From contig JAHEAT010000065.1 of assembly GCA_024642605.1 (NCBI GenBank), positions 1-8,637 on the forward strand: DNA of 8,637 bases, read 5' to 3'. Below, in pieces: positions 1 through 8,082 of this stretch; position 1 is the first letter of the stretch; every line of letters begins with the position of its first letter. The stretch comes from Microbacteriaceae bacterium (GTDB taxonomy: Bacteria > Actinomycetota > Actinomycetes > Actinomycetales > Microbacteriaceae). A program made the translations under genes and the position numbers. A model generated the notes under the pieces. It did not search any database and was not told where the DNA came from. It saw only the letters and a list, made by a program, of their open reading frames with translations.

Positions 1-443
1 ATGTTCAACTCGGATGTATCGACGATTACGTCTGCTTGCCCACGAACTTCGGCAAGCATGGTGCGCTCAGCGCTAATGCCGTCGAGGAGGGTGCCATCGC
101 CCTGAAGCGGATGTGGCCTTCGGACCGATTCGAAGCGCTTTACCAGCGCTGAGTCTGAAGCCTCGAGAAACAGAACACGTAAAGAAACTTCGCGGGCTCT
201 GAGTGCTTCGACGTGAGTCATGAACTCACCGAACAATTCACCACCGCGCACGTCGATGACAACCGCTAGTCGACCGGCCGGGTTCTTGCTGAGCGTGAAT
301 AGATCGCTGACTGGGGCAAGCATTTGTGGTGGAAGATTGTCGACTACGTACCAGCCGAGGTCTTCTAGTGCGTTAGCAACCGTCGAACGACCTGCGCCCG
401 ACATGCCCGTGACCACCAGAAACTGGTGTTCTTGTTCGGGCAT
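1..443 (-). CDS. rapZ: RapZ / YvcJ-family nucleotide-binding protein (partial, N-terminal 147 residues)
   Basis: The gene runs off the left edge, so only the first 147 codons of a family usually about 285-300 residues long are present. The ATG at 443 has a good ribosome binding site (AGAGG) seven bases upstream. Visible motifs are a P-loop GMSGAGRS at residues 13-20, then [14 protein letters not shown] at 26-39, a DVR motif near 70, FLEASD, and RRPHPLQ followed by LLDGI, all characteristic of RapZ/YvcJ. The P-loop has Arg19 where many families have Lys; actinobacterial homologues such as the M. tuberculosis one share this, so it is not a defect. In E. coli RapZ binds the small RNA GlmZ and controls glucosamine-6-phosphate synthase; in actinobacteria the target is not settled and I do not assign one. 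In related genomes yvcK and whiA commonly follow, which would lie beyond the edge. Family identity is secure; cellular role is open. Confidence 0.93.
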   Translation of the reverse strand, partial: MPEQEHQFLVVTGMSGAGRSTVANALEDLGWYVVDNLPPQMLAPVSDLFTLSKNPAGRLAVVIDVRGGELFGEFMTHVEALRAREVSLRVLFLEASDSALVKRFESVRRPHPLQGDGTLLDGISAERTMLAEVRGQADVIVDTSELN

Positions 444-450
444 CTTTGGT

Positions 451-455
451 CCTCT
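451..455 (-). promoter_or_regulatory. Ribosome binding site of rapZ
   Basis: Read on the minus strand this is AGAGG, separated from the rapZ ATG by seven bases. It is the clearest Shine-Dalgarno sequence in the window and supports the chosen ATG. Confidence 0.7.
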
Positions 456-473
456 ATTTGGGCTGGTGTGTTG

Positions 474-479
474 AGTTTA
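474..479 (-). promoter_or_regulatory. Possible -10 element for rapZ
   Basis: The minus strand reads TAAACT, which fits the actinobacterial TANNNT consensus, about 30 bases ahead of the rapZ start codon. That leaves room for a short leader containing the AGAGG site. No good -35 hexamer is visible 16-19 bases upstream; the nearest candidates are poor matches to TTGACA. The call rests on position and a loose consensus only. Confidence 0.3.
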
Positions 480-532
480 TCCGCTTGTGACACGCCCGAG
501 TGCAGTTTTTCGTTTTGTTTACAGATTGGTTA

Positions 533-549
533 TCTCAGCCCGGCCGAGA
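533..549 (-). terminator. Small hairpin directly after uvrC, possible weak terminator
   Basis: The minus strand reads TCTCGGC, loop CGG, GCTGAGA. This gives a 7-bp stem with one G-U pair and a three-base loop, abutting the uvrC TAA stop codon. No U-tract follows; the next bases are TAACCAATC and then an A-rich stretch. It may attenuate transcription between uvrC and rapZ or be incidental. The 106-base gap, against 6-33 bases elsewhere in the repair cluster, is a mild argument for a transcriptional boundary here. Confidence 0.35.
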
Positions 550-2418
550 TTAATTTGTGCTGAGACTTTCAGATATCTGCTGTGCGAGAATCGGCCCGAT
601 ACCGGCGACATCTGAGATTTCGGCTGCCGTGGCGGCGCGTAGTCGTTTGGCTGAACCAAAGTGCTTCAGCAGCGCCTTTACGCGCTTTTCGCCCAACCCC
701 TCAATCTCTTCGAGTTCGCTGGCGATGCTGGCCTTACGTTTTTGTTTCTGAAAGGTGATGGCAAATCGGTGTGCTTCGTCACGGATGCGCTGCAGCAGAA
801 AAAGTTCGTCGCTGGTGCGCGGCAGAATCACAGGGTACGGCTCCCCCGGCAACCAAAGTTCTTCGAGGCGTTTAGCGATGCCAACCACCGCGAGCCCCGT
901 GATGCCGCTATCTTTTAGTGCTCTGGCGGCGGCGTTCACCTGCGGTTGCCCACCGTCGATCAGCAGCAGCCCCGGGCGATACGCAAAACGCGAAGGCGTT
1001 CCTTCCACTTCAGGCTTTGCTTCATCCTGCGATGGATCGACCAAATACTTGAGGCGACGCATGAGCACCTGGTAAATCGAGTCGGTGTCGTCTGTAGTTT
1101 CTGCAATCGCAAAACGGCGATAGTGGTCTTTCTTTGGTAACCCGTCTTCGAACACCACCATCGATGCAACAACATTGGTGCCTTGCAGGTGCGAGACATC
1201 GAAACATTCGATTCGAAGCGGCGCGTTCTCGAGTTGCAAGGCGCGTTGAATTCCACTGAGAGCTTCGGCTCGCGCCGTGAAATCGGCGGTGCGGCGCGTC
1301 TTGTACAGCATCAGAGCGTGTTTGGCATTAGTGCCTGCGGTTTCGGCCAAGGCTCGCTTATCGCCGCGTGAAGGCACCCGCAGATCAACCTTCGAACCGC
1401 GAAGCTCGCTCAACCACCTGGTGAGGCTCTGCGAATCTTCTGGCAGGTCGGGCACGAGCACCTCGCGGGGAATATCTGCATCGCGCTCGGAATATAGCTT
1501 TTGCAACACATACTCGACAACCTCGGATGCATCGCGCTCGAGTTCTTTGTCAACCGTCCAACCTCGAACACCACGAATGCGGCCGCCGCGAACCTTGAAC
1601 ATCGCCACGGCCGCGGCCAGTTCATCGTCGGCTACGGCAAAGACATCGGCGTCGGTTTGGTCGGTGAAAACGATGCTGCTTTTCTCGAGTACGGTCTCGA
1701 GAGCATCTGCGCTGTCGCGAAGTTGGGCGGCAAGCTCGTATTGTTCGGTTGCCGAGGCATCGAACATTCTGGCTCTGAGTGCCTCGATGTGCGCAGAATC
1801 GCCCCGCGCCATGAAATCTGAAAGATCTTTGGCAAGCCCCAGGTGCTCGGCTGGTGTTACCCTCGCTACGCATGGGGCGGCGCACTTGCCGATGTCGCCC
1901 AGCAGGCACGCGCGGTTCGACGACTTTGCTCGCTGATAGACACCTTGAGAGCAGGAGCGAACCGGGTAGACCTTAAGCAAAGTGTCGAGAGTCTCGCGCA
2001 ATGCCCAAGCATTGGTATAAGGCCCAAAATACTTGATGCCGCGTAGTTCGCGGTTGCGTGTAATGAACACGCGGGGAACCTCGTCGGCCAGCGAAATGGC
2101 CAAATAAGGGTAAGACTTGTCGTCTTTTAGTCTGACGTTGAATGGCGGATCGAATTCCTTGATCCACATGAACTCGAGTTGAAGTGCCTCGAACTCCGAC
2201 TTAACGATGGTCCACTGTAGATCCCGAGCGGTTTCCACCATTTTTCTGGTTCTACGGTGAAGCGAATCGAGAGGGGCAAAATACGAGCTGAGTCGCGAAC
2301 GCAGATTCTTGGCCTTGCCCACGTAGAGCACGCGCCCAGAAGCATCGAGCCAACGGTAAACCCCGGGAGAGGTCGGTATCTCCCCAGTTTTCGGTCTCCA
2401 GCTAACTTCTTGCGCCAT
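550..2418 (-). CDS. uvrC: UvrABC system protein C (excinuclease subunit UvrC)
   Basis: UvrC is the nuclease of nucleotide excision repair, cutting the damaged strand 3' and then 5' of the lesion in the UvrB-DNA complex. The 622 residues are full length. In order: GIY-YIG domain (GVY 19-21, YVG 32-34, catalytic Arg40, probable metal-binding Glu82); a cysteine cluster C156-C171-C179-C183, matching the four cysteines reported to hold a 4Fe-4S cluster in E. coli UvrC; a UVR domain for UvrB binding at about 210-245; the RNase H-like 5' nuclease domain with Asp407 (FDVSH), Asp488 (LIDGG) and His550 (DEAHRFA); and a C-terminal double helix-hairpin-helix DNA-binding region at about 565-622. The ATG lies six bases after the uvrA stop with no clear Shine-Dalgarno sequence, so translational coupling to uvrA is likely. 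Stop is TAA at 550-552. All catalytic residues look intact. Confidence 0.98.
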   Translation of the reverse strand: MAQEVSWRPKTGEIPTSPGVYRWLDASGRVLYVGKAKNLRSRLSSYFAPLDSLHRRTRKMVETARDLQWTIVKSEFEALQLEFMWIKEFDPPFNVRLKDDKSYPYLAISLADEVPRVFITRNRELRGIKYFGPYTNAWALRETLDTLLKVYPVRSCSQGVYQRAKSSNRACLLGDIGKCAAPCVARVTPAEHLGLAKDLSDFMARGDSAHIEALRARMFDASATEQYELAAQLRDSADALETVLEKSSIVFTDQTDADVFAVADDELAAAVAMFKVRGGRIRGVRGWTVDKELERDASEVVEYVLQKLYSERDADIPREVLVPDLPEDSQSLTRWLSELRGSKVDLRVPSRGDKRALAETAGTNAKHALMLYKTRRTADFTARAEALSGIQRALQLENAPLRIECFDVSHLQGTNVVASMVVFEDGLPKKDHYRRFAIAETTDDTDSIYQVLMRRLKYLVDPSQDEAKPEVEGTPSRFAYRPGLLLIDGGQPQVNAAARALKDSGITGLAVVGIAKRLEELWLPGEPYPVILPRTSDELFLLQRIRDEAHRFAITFQKQKRKASIASELEEIEGLGEKRVKALLKHFGSAKRLRAATAAEISDVAGIGPILAQQISESLSTN

Positions 2419-2424
2419 CGAAAA

Positions 2425-5283
2425 CTATTTGGTCACGAGGATCTCGGCGAGGAATTGACCGGTGTAAGACTTGGGGTTCTTGGCTAGGGTTTCTGGGGTT
2501 CCGATGCCGATCACCTCACCGCCTCGCGATCCACCCTCGGGGCCGAGGTCGATAAGCCAGTCGGCCGACTTGATTACGTCGAGGTTGTGTTCGATGACGA
2601 TTACGCTGTTACCCTTTTCGACCAGAGAGTTCAAGACGAGAAGCAACTTTCGAACATCTTCAAAGTGAAGGCCGGTAGTTGGTTCATCGAGCACGTAAAT
2701 GCTGCGGCCGGTTGATCGACGCTGCAGCTCGGTAGCCAGTTTGACGCGCTGCGCCTCACCACCCGAAAGCGTTGTTGCACTCTGTCCCAGGCGCACGTAG
2801 CCGAGGCCAACGTCAACCAGGGTCTCGAGGTAACGCGCAATCTTGGTGATTGGGGCGAAGAAGACCGCGGCTTCGGCAATCGGCATGTCGAGAACCTCTG
2901 AAATGTTTTTACCCTTGTACAGAATTTGCAGCGTTTCTCGGTTGTATCTCGCGCCGTGACAAACCTCGCAGGCGACGTAAACGTCTGGCAAAAAGTTCAT
3001 CTCGATGCGTAGGGTTCCATCGCCGCTACACGCCTCGCAGCGCCCGCCCTTTACGTTGAACGAGAAGCGCCCCTGCAAGTATCCACGGGCTTTTGACTCT
3101 TGGGTTTCGGCAAAAAGGTTGCGAATGTGGTCGAATACACCCGTGTAGGTGGCTGGGTTTGATCGCGGAGTTCTACCAATCGGGTTTTGGTCCACGTGAA
3201 TCACCTTGTCTAGGTGCTCGAGGCCCTCAACACGGGTGTGCTTTCCGGCCACAACCTTGGCACCGTTGAGCTGGTTAGAAAGCACCGAGTAGAGCACATC
3301 GTTGACCAAGCTCGACTTACCCGAGCCGCTAACGCCGGTAACCGCAGTGAATACCCCTAGAGGAAACTCTGCCGTGACGTTTTTTAGGTTATTTTCGGTA
3401 GCGCCGACAACCCGAATCACTCTGGTGGGGTCGATCTTTCGTCGTGCCTTTGGTACCGAAATACTTAGTTTGCCGGCCACATATTGACCGGTGATTGAAG
3501 CCTCATTAGTGATTAAGTCTTCGTATGAACCGCTGTGCACGACCTCGCCGCCATTTACGCCGGCACCCGGACCGATGTCAACAATCCAGTCGGCGGTTCG
3601 AATGGTGTCTTCATCGTGTTCAACCACGATGAGCGTGTTGCCCAGGTCGCGCAACTTCACCAGGGTGTCGATGAGTCTTCGGTTATCGCGCTGGTGAAGA
3701 CCAATACTCGGCTCGTCAAGAACGTAAAGCACGCCGGTGAGCCCCGAACCAATTTGAGTGGCCAAACGGATGCGCTGGGCCTCGCCACCCGATAGTGAAC
3801 CTGCTGCGCGCTCAAGACTCAGGTAATCGAGCCCAACGGCCATCAGAAAGTCGAGTCGTGCGCGAATCTCGCGAAGTACCTGTGCGGCAATTTTGGCGTC
3901 GCGGTCGTTTAGTTCAATCTCGGCGAAGAATGTTACGGCTTCCCCCAGGCTCATGTGAGCGACATCGGCGATGCTCTTACCTTCGACCTTTACGGCGAGA
4001 ACTTCTGCCTTCAAACGGGTTCCGCCACAGCCTGGGCAAGGAATTTCACGAAGGAAGCCCGCCCACTTATCGCGCGCGTAGTCGCTCTCGGTTTCTTGCC
4101 ACTTACGCTCAACGTAAGGAAGCACGCCTTCGAATCCGGTGCGGTAGCTCAGTTCACGGCCGAAGCGGTTCTTCCAGCGAACCTTGATCTCAAAGTTGTT
4201 ACCAAACAAAATGCAGTCTTGAATCTCTTCGGGCAATTCGTTCCACGGGGTGTCGAGACTGAAGCCGAGTTCCTCGCTTAGCGAAACCAGCGGACGGCTC
4301 AGGTAGTTCATCAGACCCTTGCCCTGGAACGACCAAGGCAGCAATACGCCTTGGTTTACACTGGCGGCCGGATCTCCCAAAACTAGTTCGGGGTCGACGG
4401 CCATCTTGGTGCCGAGGCCAGAACACTCAGAACACGCACCGAACGGAGCATTGAACGAGAAGGTTCTCGGCTCAATCTCGGTGAGCGAGAGCGGGTGCTC
4501 ATTTGGGCATGACATCTTCTCGCTGAATACACGGCGTCCGGCATCGGTTGTATCGTCGACCAGGTCGATGATGATTCGACCGCCGGCAAGTTTGAGCGCC
4601 GTTTCAACAGAGTCGGTCAGACGACCGATGATGTCGGCCTTGGCTACCAGGCGATCTACAACCACCGAGATATCATGCTTGAAAGTCTTTTTTAGAGGCT
4701 TGGCATCGGAAAGTGAAATTACTTCGCCATCAACCACGGCTCGTGCGTATCCCTGAGCGGTTAGGTCGCGAAACAGGTCGACAAACTCGCCCTTTTTCTG
4801 GTCAACAATTTGGGCCAGAATTTGAAACCGCGAACCCTCCTCGAGCTCGAGAATCTGGTCGACGATTTGCTGAGGCGTCTGCTTGACGATTCGCTCACCG
4901 CACTGTGCGCAGAAGGGCACACCGATGCGAGCCCAAAGCAATCGCAGGTAGTCGTGAATCTCGGTGATGGTGCCAACGGTTGAGCGGGGGTTACGGTTTG
5001 TCGATTTCTGGTCGATCGATACCGCCGGGCTCAAGCCTTCGATGAAGTCGACGTCGGGGCGGTCAACCTGACCAAGAAACTGTCTCGCATATGCGCTGAG
5101 CGACTCAACGTAACGACGCTGGCCCTCGGCGAAGATGGTGTCGAATGCCAGTGAAGACTTACCCGAACCACTCAAGCCGGTGAACACCACGAGCGAGTCG
5201 CGAGGGATCTCGAGGTTTAGGTTCTTGAGGTTGTGAACGCGCGCCCCGCGAACGGAGAGTTTGTTTTCGTGGTGAGCTGACAC
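2425..5283 (-). CDS. uvrA: UvrABC system protein A (excinuclease ATPase UvrA)
   Basis: UvrA is the dimeric ABC-type ATPase that scans DNA for distortion and loads UvrB. The 952 residues match the usual length. First ATPase: Walker [10 protein letters not shown] at 36-44, signature LSGGEAQR around Ser498, Walker B Asp523-Glu524. Second ATPase: Walker A with Lys656, signature around Ser840, Walker B Asp866-Glu867. Zinc sites: C259-x3-H263 with C284-x2-C287, and C749-x2-C752 with C772-x2-C775; the first pair of the former replaces the usual CxxC, as in actinobacterial relatives. A CxxCG occurs near the N-terminal UvrB-binding region and CPGCGG near 410. The start is GTG: an in-frame TAA twelve bases upstream excludes extension, and the family start ([11 protein letters not shown]) follows at residue 12. 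The only Shine-Dalgarno-like bases (AAGG) are 13 bases away, too far to be convincing; see the -10 entry. The gap to uvrB is 33 bases. Stop is TAG. Confidence 0.98.
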   Translation of the reverse strand: MSAHHENKLSVRGARVHNLKNLNLEIPRDSLVVFTGLSGSGKSSLAFDTIFAEGQRRYVESLSAYARQFLGQVDRPDVDFIEGLSPAVSIDQKSTNRNPRSTVGTITEIHDYLRLLWARIGVPFCAQCGERIVKQTPQQIVDQILELEEGSRFQILAQIVDQKKGEFVDLFRDLTAQGYARAVVDGEVISLSDAKPLKKTFKHDISVVVDRLVAKADIIGRLTDSVETALKLAGGRIIIDLVDDTTDAGRRVFSEKMSCPNEHPLSLTEIEPRTFSFNAPFGACSECSGLGTKMAVDPELVLGDPAASVNQGVLLPWSFQGKGLMNYLSRPLVSLSEELGFSLDTPWNELPEEIQDCILFGNNFEIKVRWKNRFGRELSYRTGFEGVLPYVERKWQETESDYARDKWAGFLREIPCPGCGGTRLKAEVLAVKVEGKSIADVAHMSLGEAVTFFAEIELNDRDAKIAAQVLREIRARLDFLMAVGLDYLSLERAAGSLSGGEAQRIRLATQIGSGLTGVLYVLDEPSIGLHQRDNRRLIDTLVKLRDLGNTLIVVEHDEDTIRTADWIVDIGPGAGVNGGEVVHSGSYEDLITNEASITGQYVAGKLSISVPKARRKIDPTRVIRVVGATENNLKNVTAEFPLGVFTAVTGVSGSGKSSLVNDVLYSVLSNQLNGAKVVAGKHTRVEGLEHLDKVIHVDQNPIGRTPRSNPATYTGVFDHIRNLFAETQESKARGYLQGRFSFNVKGGRCEACSGDGTLRIEMNFLPDVYVACEVCHGARYNRETLQILYKGKNISEVLDMPIAEAAVFFAPITKIARYLETLVDVGLGYVRLGQSATTLSGGEAQRVKLATELQRRSTGRSIYVLDEPTTGLHFEDVRKLLLVLNSLVEKGNSVIVIEHNLDVIKSADWLIDLGPEGGSRGGEVIGIGTPETLAKNPKSYTGQFLAEILVTK

Positions 5284-5289
5284 TATTTG

Positions 5290-5295
5290 ATATTA
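5290..5295 (-). promoter_or_regulatory. Possible -10 element giving a leaderless uvrA transcript
   Basis: The minus strand reads TAATAT, followed by six bases (CAAATA) and then the uvrA GTG. A transcript starting the usual seven or so bases after the hexamer would begin at the GTG itself. The first triplet of the hexamer is also the in-frame TAA that bounds the uvrA reading frame. No -35 match to TTGACA is visible at 16-18 bases. This would allow uvrA to be expressed apart from uvrB. Confidence 0.4.
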
Positions 5296-5316
5296 ACCTT
5301 GCTGAACGCCGCACGC

Positions 5317-7392
5317 CTACGCGTGACCAGCCTTCTCCATTTGTCTGATTTCGTGCTTAAGTTCGCTAATTTCATCTCTGATTCGAGCGGCAAGTTCGAA
5401 CTGCAGCTCGCCTGCAGCGTTCTTCATCTGCGCATCTAAATCGATGATGACCGACATGATTTCGTCATACGCCATGCTCGCAATTCCCTTGCGCGAACGC
5501 ACCGGAATAACCGACTTGCCATCGCGAGGACGCTTTTTCTTATTCTGCTCAATCAGCTCGGCAGTGTCGGCTTCCTCTCGCAAAATCTGATCGGTGATGT
5601 CGGCGATTTTTTTGCGCAGCGGCTGTGGGTCAACACCGCGTTCGAGGTTGTAGGCCACCTGTTTGGCACGGCGGCGGTCGGTTTCATCAATCGCCTTGCG
5701 CATGGCATCTGTAATGTTATCGGCGTACATATGCACTTCACCGTTAATGTTTCGAGCAGCACGACCGATAGTTTGAATAAGCGATGTCGCAGAGCGCAAG
5801 AAACCCTGCTTGTCTGCATCGAGAATGGAAACCAGTGACACCTCGGGTAGGTCGAGACCTTCACGCAACAGGTTGATTCCCACCAGCACGTCGAAAACTC
5901 CGCTTCGAAGTTCACGAAGCAACTCAACTCGTCTCAGGGTATCGACATCGGAGTGCAGGTAACGAACTCGCACGCCGGCTTCGGTGAGAAAGTCGGTTAG
6001 CTCCTCAGACATCTTTTTGGTAAGAGTGGTTACCAGCACTCGCTCGTCACGAGCGGCGCGAACGCGAATTTCCTCGAGTAGATCGTCAATTTGGCCCTTC
6101 GTGGGTTTGATCACGATTGCCGGGTCGACCAGTCCGGTTGGGCGGATGATCTGTTCCACCACTCCGTCGCCAACTCCGAGCTCGTACTTGCCCGGGGTTG
6201 CCGAGAGGTACACGGTTTGACCAACGCGCTGCTGAAATTCATCCCAGCGAAGAGGCCGGTTGTCGAGAGCTGAAGGCAATCTAAAACCGTGTTCCACCAG
6301 GGTGCGCTTTCGGCTCGAATCACCCTCGTACATTGCCCCAATTTGTGGCACGGTCACGTGAGACTCATCGATTACGGTGATGAAATCATCAGGAAAGTAA
6401 TCGAGCAGACAAGATGGTGAACTCCCCTGCGCTCTACCGTCGATGTGTCGCGAGTAGTTCTCGATTCCGCTGCAAAATCCGATTTCTCGAATCATCTCAA
6501 GGTCGAAGGTGGTGCGCATCTTGAGTCGCTGCGCTTCGAGCAGCTTGCCCTGACCTTCGAGCTCCTTCACGCGCCAGACGAGCTCCTCTTCGATTGCCTC
6601 GATAGCCGCAGCCATGCGCTCAACCGGGGCAACATAGTAGCTGGCCGGAAACAGAGCCACTGCTGATTCCTGACGCTGAATTTCGCCGGTCAGCGGTGAG
6701 AGTGAATAAAGTGCCTCGATTTCGTCGCCAAAAAACTCGATTCGGGTCGCCATTTCGTCATAGACCGGGATTATCTCGATGGTGTCGCCCTTGACCCTAA
6801 AGTTACCGCGCGAAAAGTCGATGTCGTTTCGCTTGTACTGAATGTCAACCAGTTTGCGAATCAGCTGGTCTCGGTCGATGCGATCGCCCACCTGTAGTGC
6901 GATTGACTGATTTAGATATTCGGCTGGAGCGCCGAGTCCGTAGATGCAAGAAACCGTGCTCACCACGATCACGTCACGCCGCGACAGAAGGCTCATGGTG
7001 GCTTTGTAGCGAAGACGCTCAACCTCCTCGTTGATGCTCGAGTCTTTTTCGATGAAGGTATCGGTCTGTGGAACGTAAGCCTCGGGCTGGTAGTAGTCGT
7101 AGTAGGAGACGAAATATTCAACTGCGTTGTTTGGCAGCAGTGATCGAAATTCATTTACCAGCTGGGCAGCCAGTGTTTTGTTGTGCGCCAACACCAGCGT
7201 TGGCCGCTGCACCGCCTCGATGAGCCAGGCGGTGGTTGCCGACTTACCGGTTCCGGTTGCTCCCAGCAACACGATGTCGCGTTCGCCGTTATTGATTCGA
7301 CCAGCCAGCTCGGCAATGGCCGTTGGCTGGTCACCACTCGGCACGTAGTCGCTGACTACCTCGAACGGCGCGAAAGATTTGGTTGGTTCCAC
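5317..7392 (-). CDS. uvrB: UvrABC system protein B (excinuclease helicase-like subunit UvrB)
   Basis: UvrB is the superfamily 2 helicase-like ATPase that verifies damage after loading by UvrA and recruits UvrC. The 691 residues contain Walker A GATGTGKS at 44-51 (Lys50), the aromatic beta-hairpin [15 protein letters not shown] at 97-111 that threads between strands, DESH Walker B at Asp342-Glu343, and motif [11 protein letters not shown] with Arg544 and Arg547. The UvrA-interacting part includes the conserved [12 protein letters not shown] basic linker (KKKRPRDGK) precedes a C-terminal UVR domain at about 651-686 ([16 protein letters not shown]), the docking site for UvrC and UvrA. The start is GTG with TAG immediately before it in frame, so no longer protein is possible; a GGTGA five bases upstream can pair with the end of 16S rRNA. 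It lies 17 bases after coaE and is probably co-transcribed with it. Stop is TAG. The motifs checked are intact. Confidence 0.98.
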   Translation of the reverse strand: MEPTKSFAPFEVVSDYVPSGDQPTAIAELAGRINNGERDIVLLGATGTGKSATTAWLIEAVQRPTLVLAHNKTLAAQLVNEFRSLLPNNAVEYFVSYYDYYQPEAYVPQTDTFIEKDSSINEEVERLRYKATMSLLSRRDVIVVSTVSCIYGLGAPAEYLNQSIALQVGDRIDRDQLIRKLVDIQYKRNDIDFSRGNFRVKGDTIEIIPVYDEMATRIEFFGDEIEALYSLSPLTGEIQRQESAVALFPASYYVAPVERMAAAIEAIEEELVWRVKELEGQGKLLEAQRLKMRTTFDLEMIREIGFCSGIENYSRHIDGRAQGSSPSCLLDYFPDDFITVIDESHVTVPQIGAMYEGDSSRKRTLVEHGFRLPSALDNRPLRWDEFQQRVGQTVYLSATPGKYELGVGDGVVEQIIRPTGLVDPAIVIKPTKGQIDDLLEEIRVRAARDERVLVTTLTKKMSEELTDFLTEAGVRVRYLHSDVDTLRRVELLRELRSGVFDVLVGINLLREGLDLPEVSLVSILDADKQGFLRSATSLIQTIGRAARNINGEVHMYADNITDAMRKAIDETDRRRAKQVAYNLERGVDPQPLRKKIADITDQILREEADTAELIEQNKKKRPRDGKSVIPVRSRKGIASMAYDEIMSVIIDLDAQMKNAAGELQFELAARIRDEISELKHEIRQMEKAGHA

Positions 7393-7397
7393 CTACT

Positions 7398-7402
7398 TCA
7401 CC
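7398..7402 (-). promoter_or_regulatory. Shine-Dalgarno-like site of uvrB
   Basis: The minus strand reads GGTGA, five bases ahead of the uvrB GTG. It matches the downstream half of the extended Shine-Dalgarno sequence AAGGAGGTGA. The in-frame TAG touching the GTG makes this start the only one compatible with the N-terminus. Confidence 0.45.
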
Positions 7403-7409
7403 AAGCGCT

Positions 7410-8012
7410 TTACTGCTCGGATGCTTCCCGAACTATCTGTTTCCAGAGAGTGTCGGCGTCTTTGAGAAGCAACTGAAGCGATTGGTTGGAGTTGAGTATT
7501 ACATCGGCGCGATTGGCGCGTTCGGCGGGTGTGGCCTGGTTCTTGATGCGGGCCATGGCCTGATCTTTGGTGAGTCCCCTGGTTTCAATAAGCCGTTCAA
7601 TGCGCACCTGTTCGGGGGCTTCTACGGTTACTACCTTGTCGAACGGCAGAGCCACGTCTGCTTCTACAAGCAGCGGAACCGTGTAAACCACAATCGAGTC
7701 CTTCGGCACAAGATTGAGCTTCTCGGCGGCAAGTTGACGAACCCGGGGATGCACTATCGCCTCAAGTTGTTCGCGCTTACGAGGGTCGGTGAACACAACG
7801 GCTGCCAACGCTGCTCGGTCTAGCGAACCGTTTGGTAACAGTACATCCTTGCCAAACAGTTGAGAAACTTCTCGGAGCCCATCGGTGCCGGCGGCAACGG
7901 CCTCGCGCGCAAGCACATCGGCATCTATTTCGATGGCGCCTAGCTCAACCCAGCGAGCGGCAACAGCAGTCTTGCCGGCAGCTATGCCTCCCGTTAGTCC
8001 TACTAGATACAC
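7410..8012 (-). CDS. coaE: Dephospho-CoA kinase
   Basis: CoaE phosphorylates the 3'-hydroxyl of dephospho-CoA with ATP, the last step of coenzyme A synthesis in the cytoplasm. The 200 residues match the single-domain family (about 200). Visible motifs: P-loop GLTGGIAAGKT at residues 5-15 (Lys14), IDAD at 29-32 for substrate binding, the stretch FGKDVLLPNGSLDR, then EAIVHPRVR, PLLVE in the lid/CoA region, and a C-terminal Q-x-n-AD-x-I-x-N segment (NQATPAERANRADVILN). M. tuberculosis CoaE is fused to an extra C-terminal domain; that domain is absent here. The start is GTG because an in-frame TAG twelve bases upstream excludes extension and the P-loop sits at the usual distance. No clear Shine-Dalgarno sequence is present. 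It lies downstream of the rpsA terminator, so it likely has its own promoter. Stop is TAA. Confidence 0.97.
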   Translation of the reverse strand: MYLVGLTGGIAAGKTAVAARWVELGAIEIDADVLAREAVAAGTDGLREVSQLFGKDVLLPNGSLDRAALAAVVFTDPRKREQLEAIVHPRVRQLAAEKLNLVPKDSIVVYTVPLLVEADVALPFDKVVTVEAPEQVRIERLIETRGLTKDQAMARIKNQATPAERANRADVILNSNQSLQLLLKDADTLWKQIVREASEQ

Positions 8013-8018
8013 GCCTAA

Positions 8019-8024
8019 AGCCTA
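8019..8024 (-). promoter_or_regulatory. Possible -10 element giving a leaderless coaE transcript
   Basis: The minus strand reads TAGGCT, which fits TANNNT, followed by six bases (TTAGGC) and then the coaE GTG. Its first triplet is the in-frame TAG that bounds the gene. The geometry is identical to that ahead of uvrA. Any -35 element would have to lie inside the rpsA terminator stem, and none resembling TTGACA is seen. The hexamer alone is a weak match. Confidence 0.35.
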
Positions 8025-8031
8025 CTCAAGG

Positions 8032-8069
8032 AAAAAGCGAAAGGGGCCGAACCTGAGTTCGACCCCTTT
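8032..8069 (-). terminator. Intrinsic terminator of rpsA
   Basis: On the minus strand AAAGGGGTCGAAC, loop TCAG, and GTTCGGCCCCTTT form a 13-bp stem with one G-U pair, followed after CGC by five T residues (8036-8032). The stem starts 13 bases beyond the rpsA stop. On the plus strand the stem would carry a C-A mismatch and no U-tract follows, so it acts in the direction of rpsA transcription. This is the strongest terminator in the window. Confidence 0.9.
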
Positions 8070-8082
8070 GGAGTGGAGTTGT

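Noticed and set aside
220..474. 84-codon open frame on the plus strand at the left edge
   Set aside because: It is antisense to rapZ, whose minus-strand translation matches its family throughout.
1277..1936. 219-codon open frame on the plus strand opposite uvrC
   Set aside because: It lies wholly antisense to a well conserved gene, its product is Ser/Arg/Ala-rich with no recognisable motif, and codon bias in this genome readily opens antisense frames.
4454..4469. GAAC-N6-GTTC inverted repeat resembling a LexA (SOS) box
   Set aside because: Gram-positive LexA boxes have GAAC-N4-GTTC; the spacing here is six and the site is inside uvrA coding sequence. I saw no LexA box in the intergenic gaps ahead of coaE, uvrB, uvrA, uvrC or rapZ.
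4319..4756. 145-codon open frame on the plus strand opposite uvrA
   Set aside because: Ser/Thr/Arg-rich translation of the antisense strand of the UvrA zinc-site region; no family resemblance.
5910..5930. GCTTCG/CGAAGC inverted repeat
   Set aside because: It lies inside uvrB coding sequence with no U-tract and is well explained by codon content.
7403..7410. AAGCGCTT palindrome in the coaE-uvrB gap
   Set aside because: Eight bases is too short to argue for an operator, and it overlaps the coaE stop region.
7383..7823. 146-codon open frame on the plus strand opposite coaE and extending just past the uvrB start
   Set aside because: It is antisense to most of coaE, whose motifs are intact; no domain or convincing ribosome binding site was seen.
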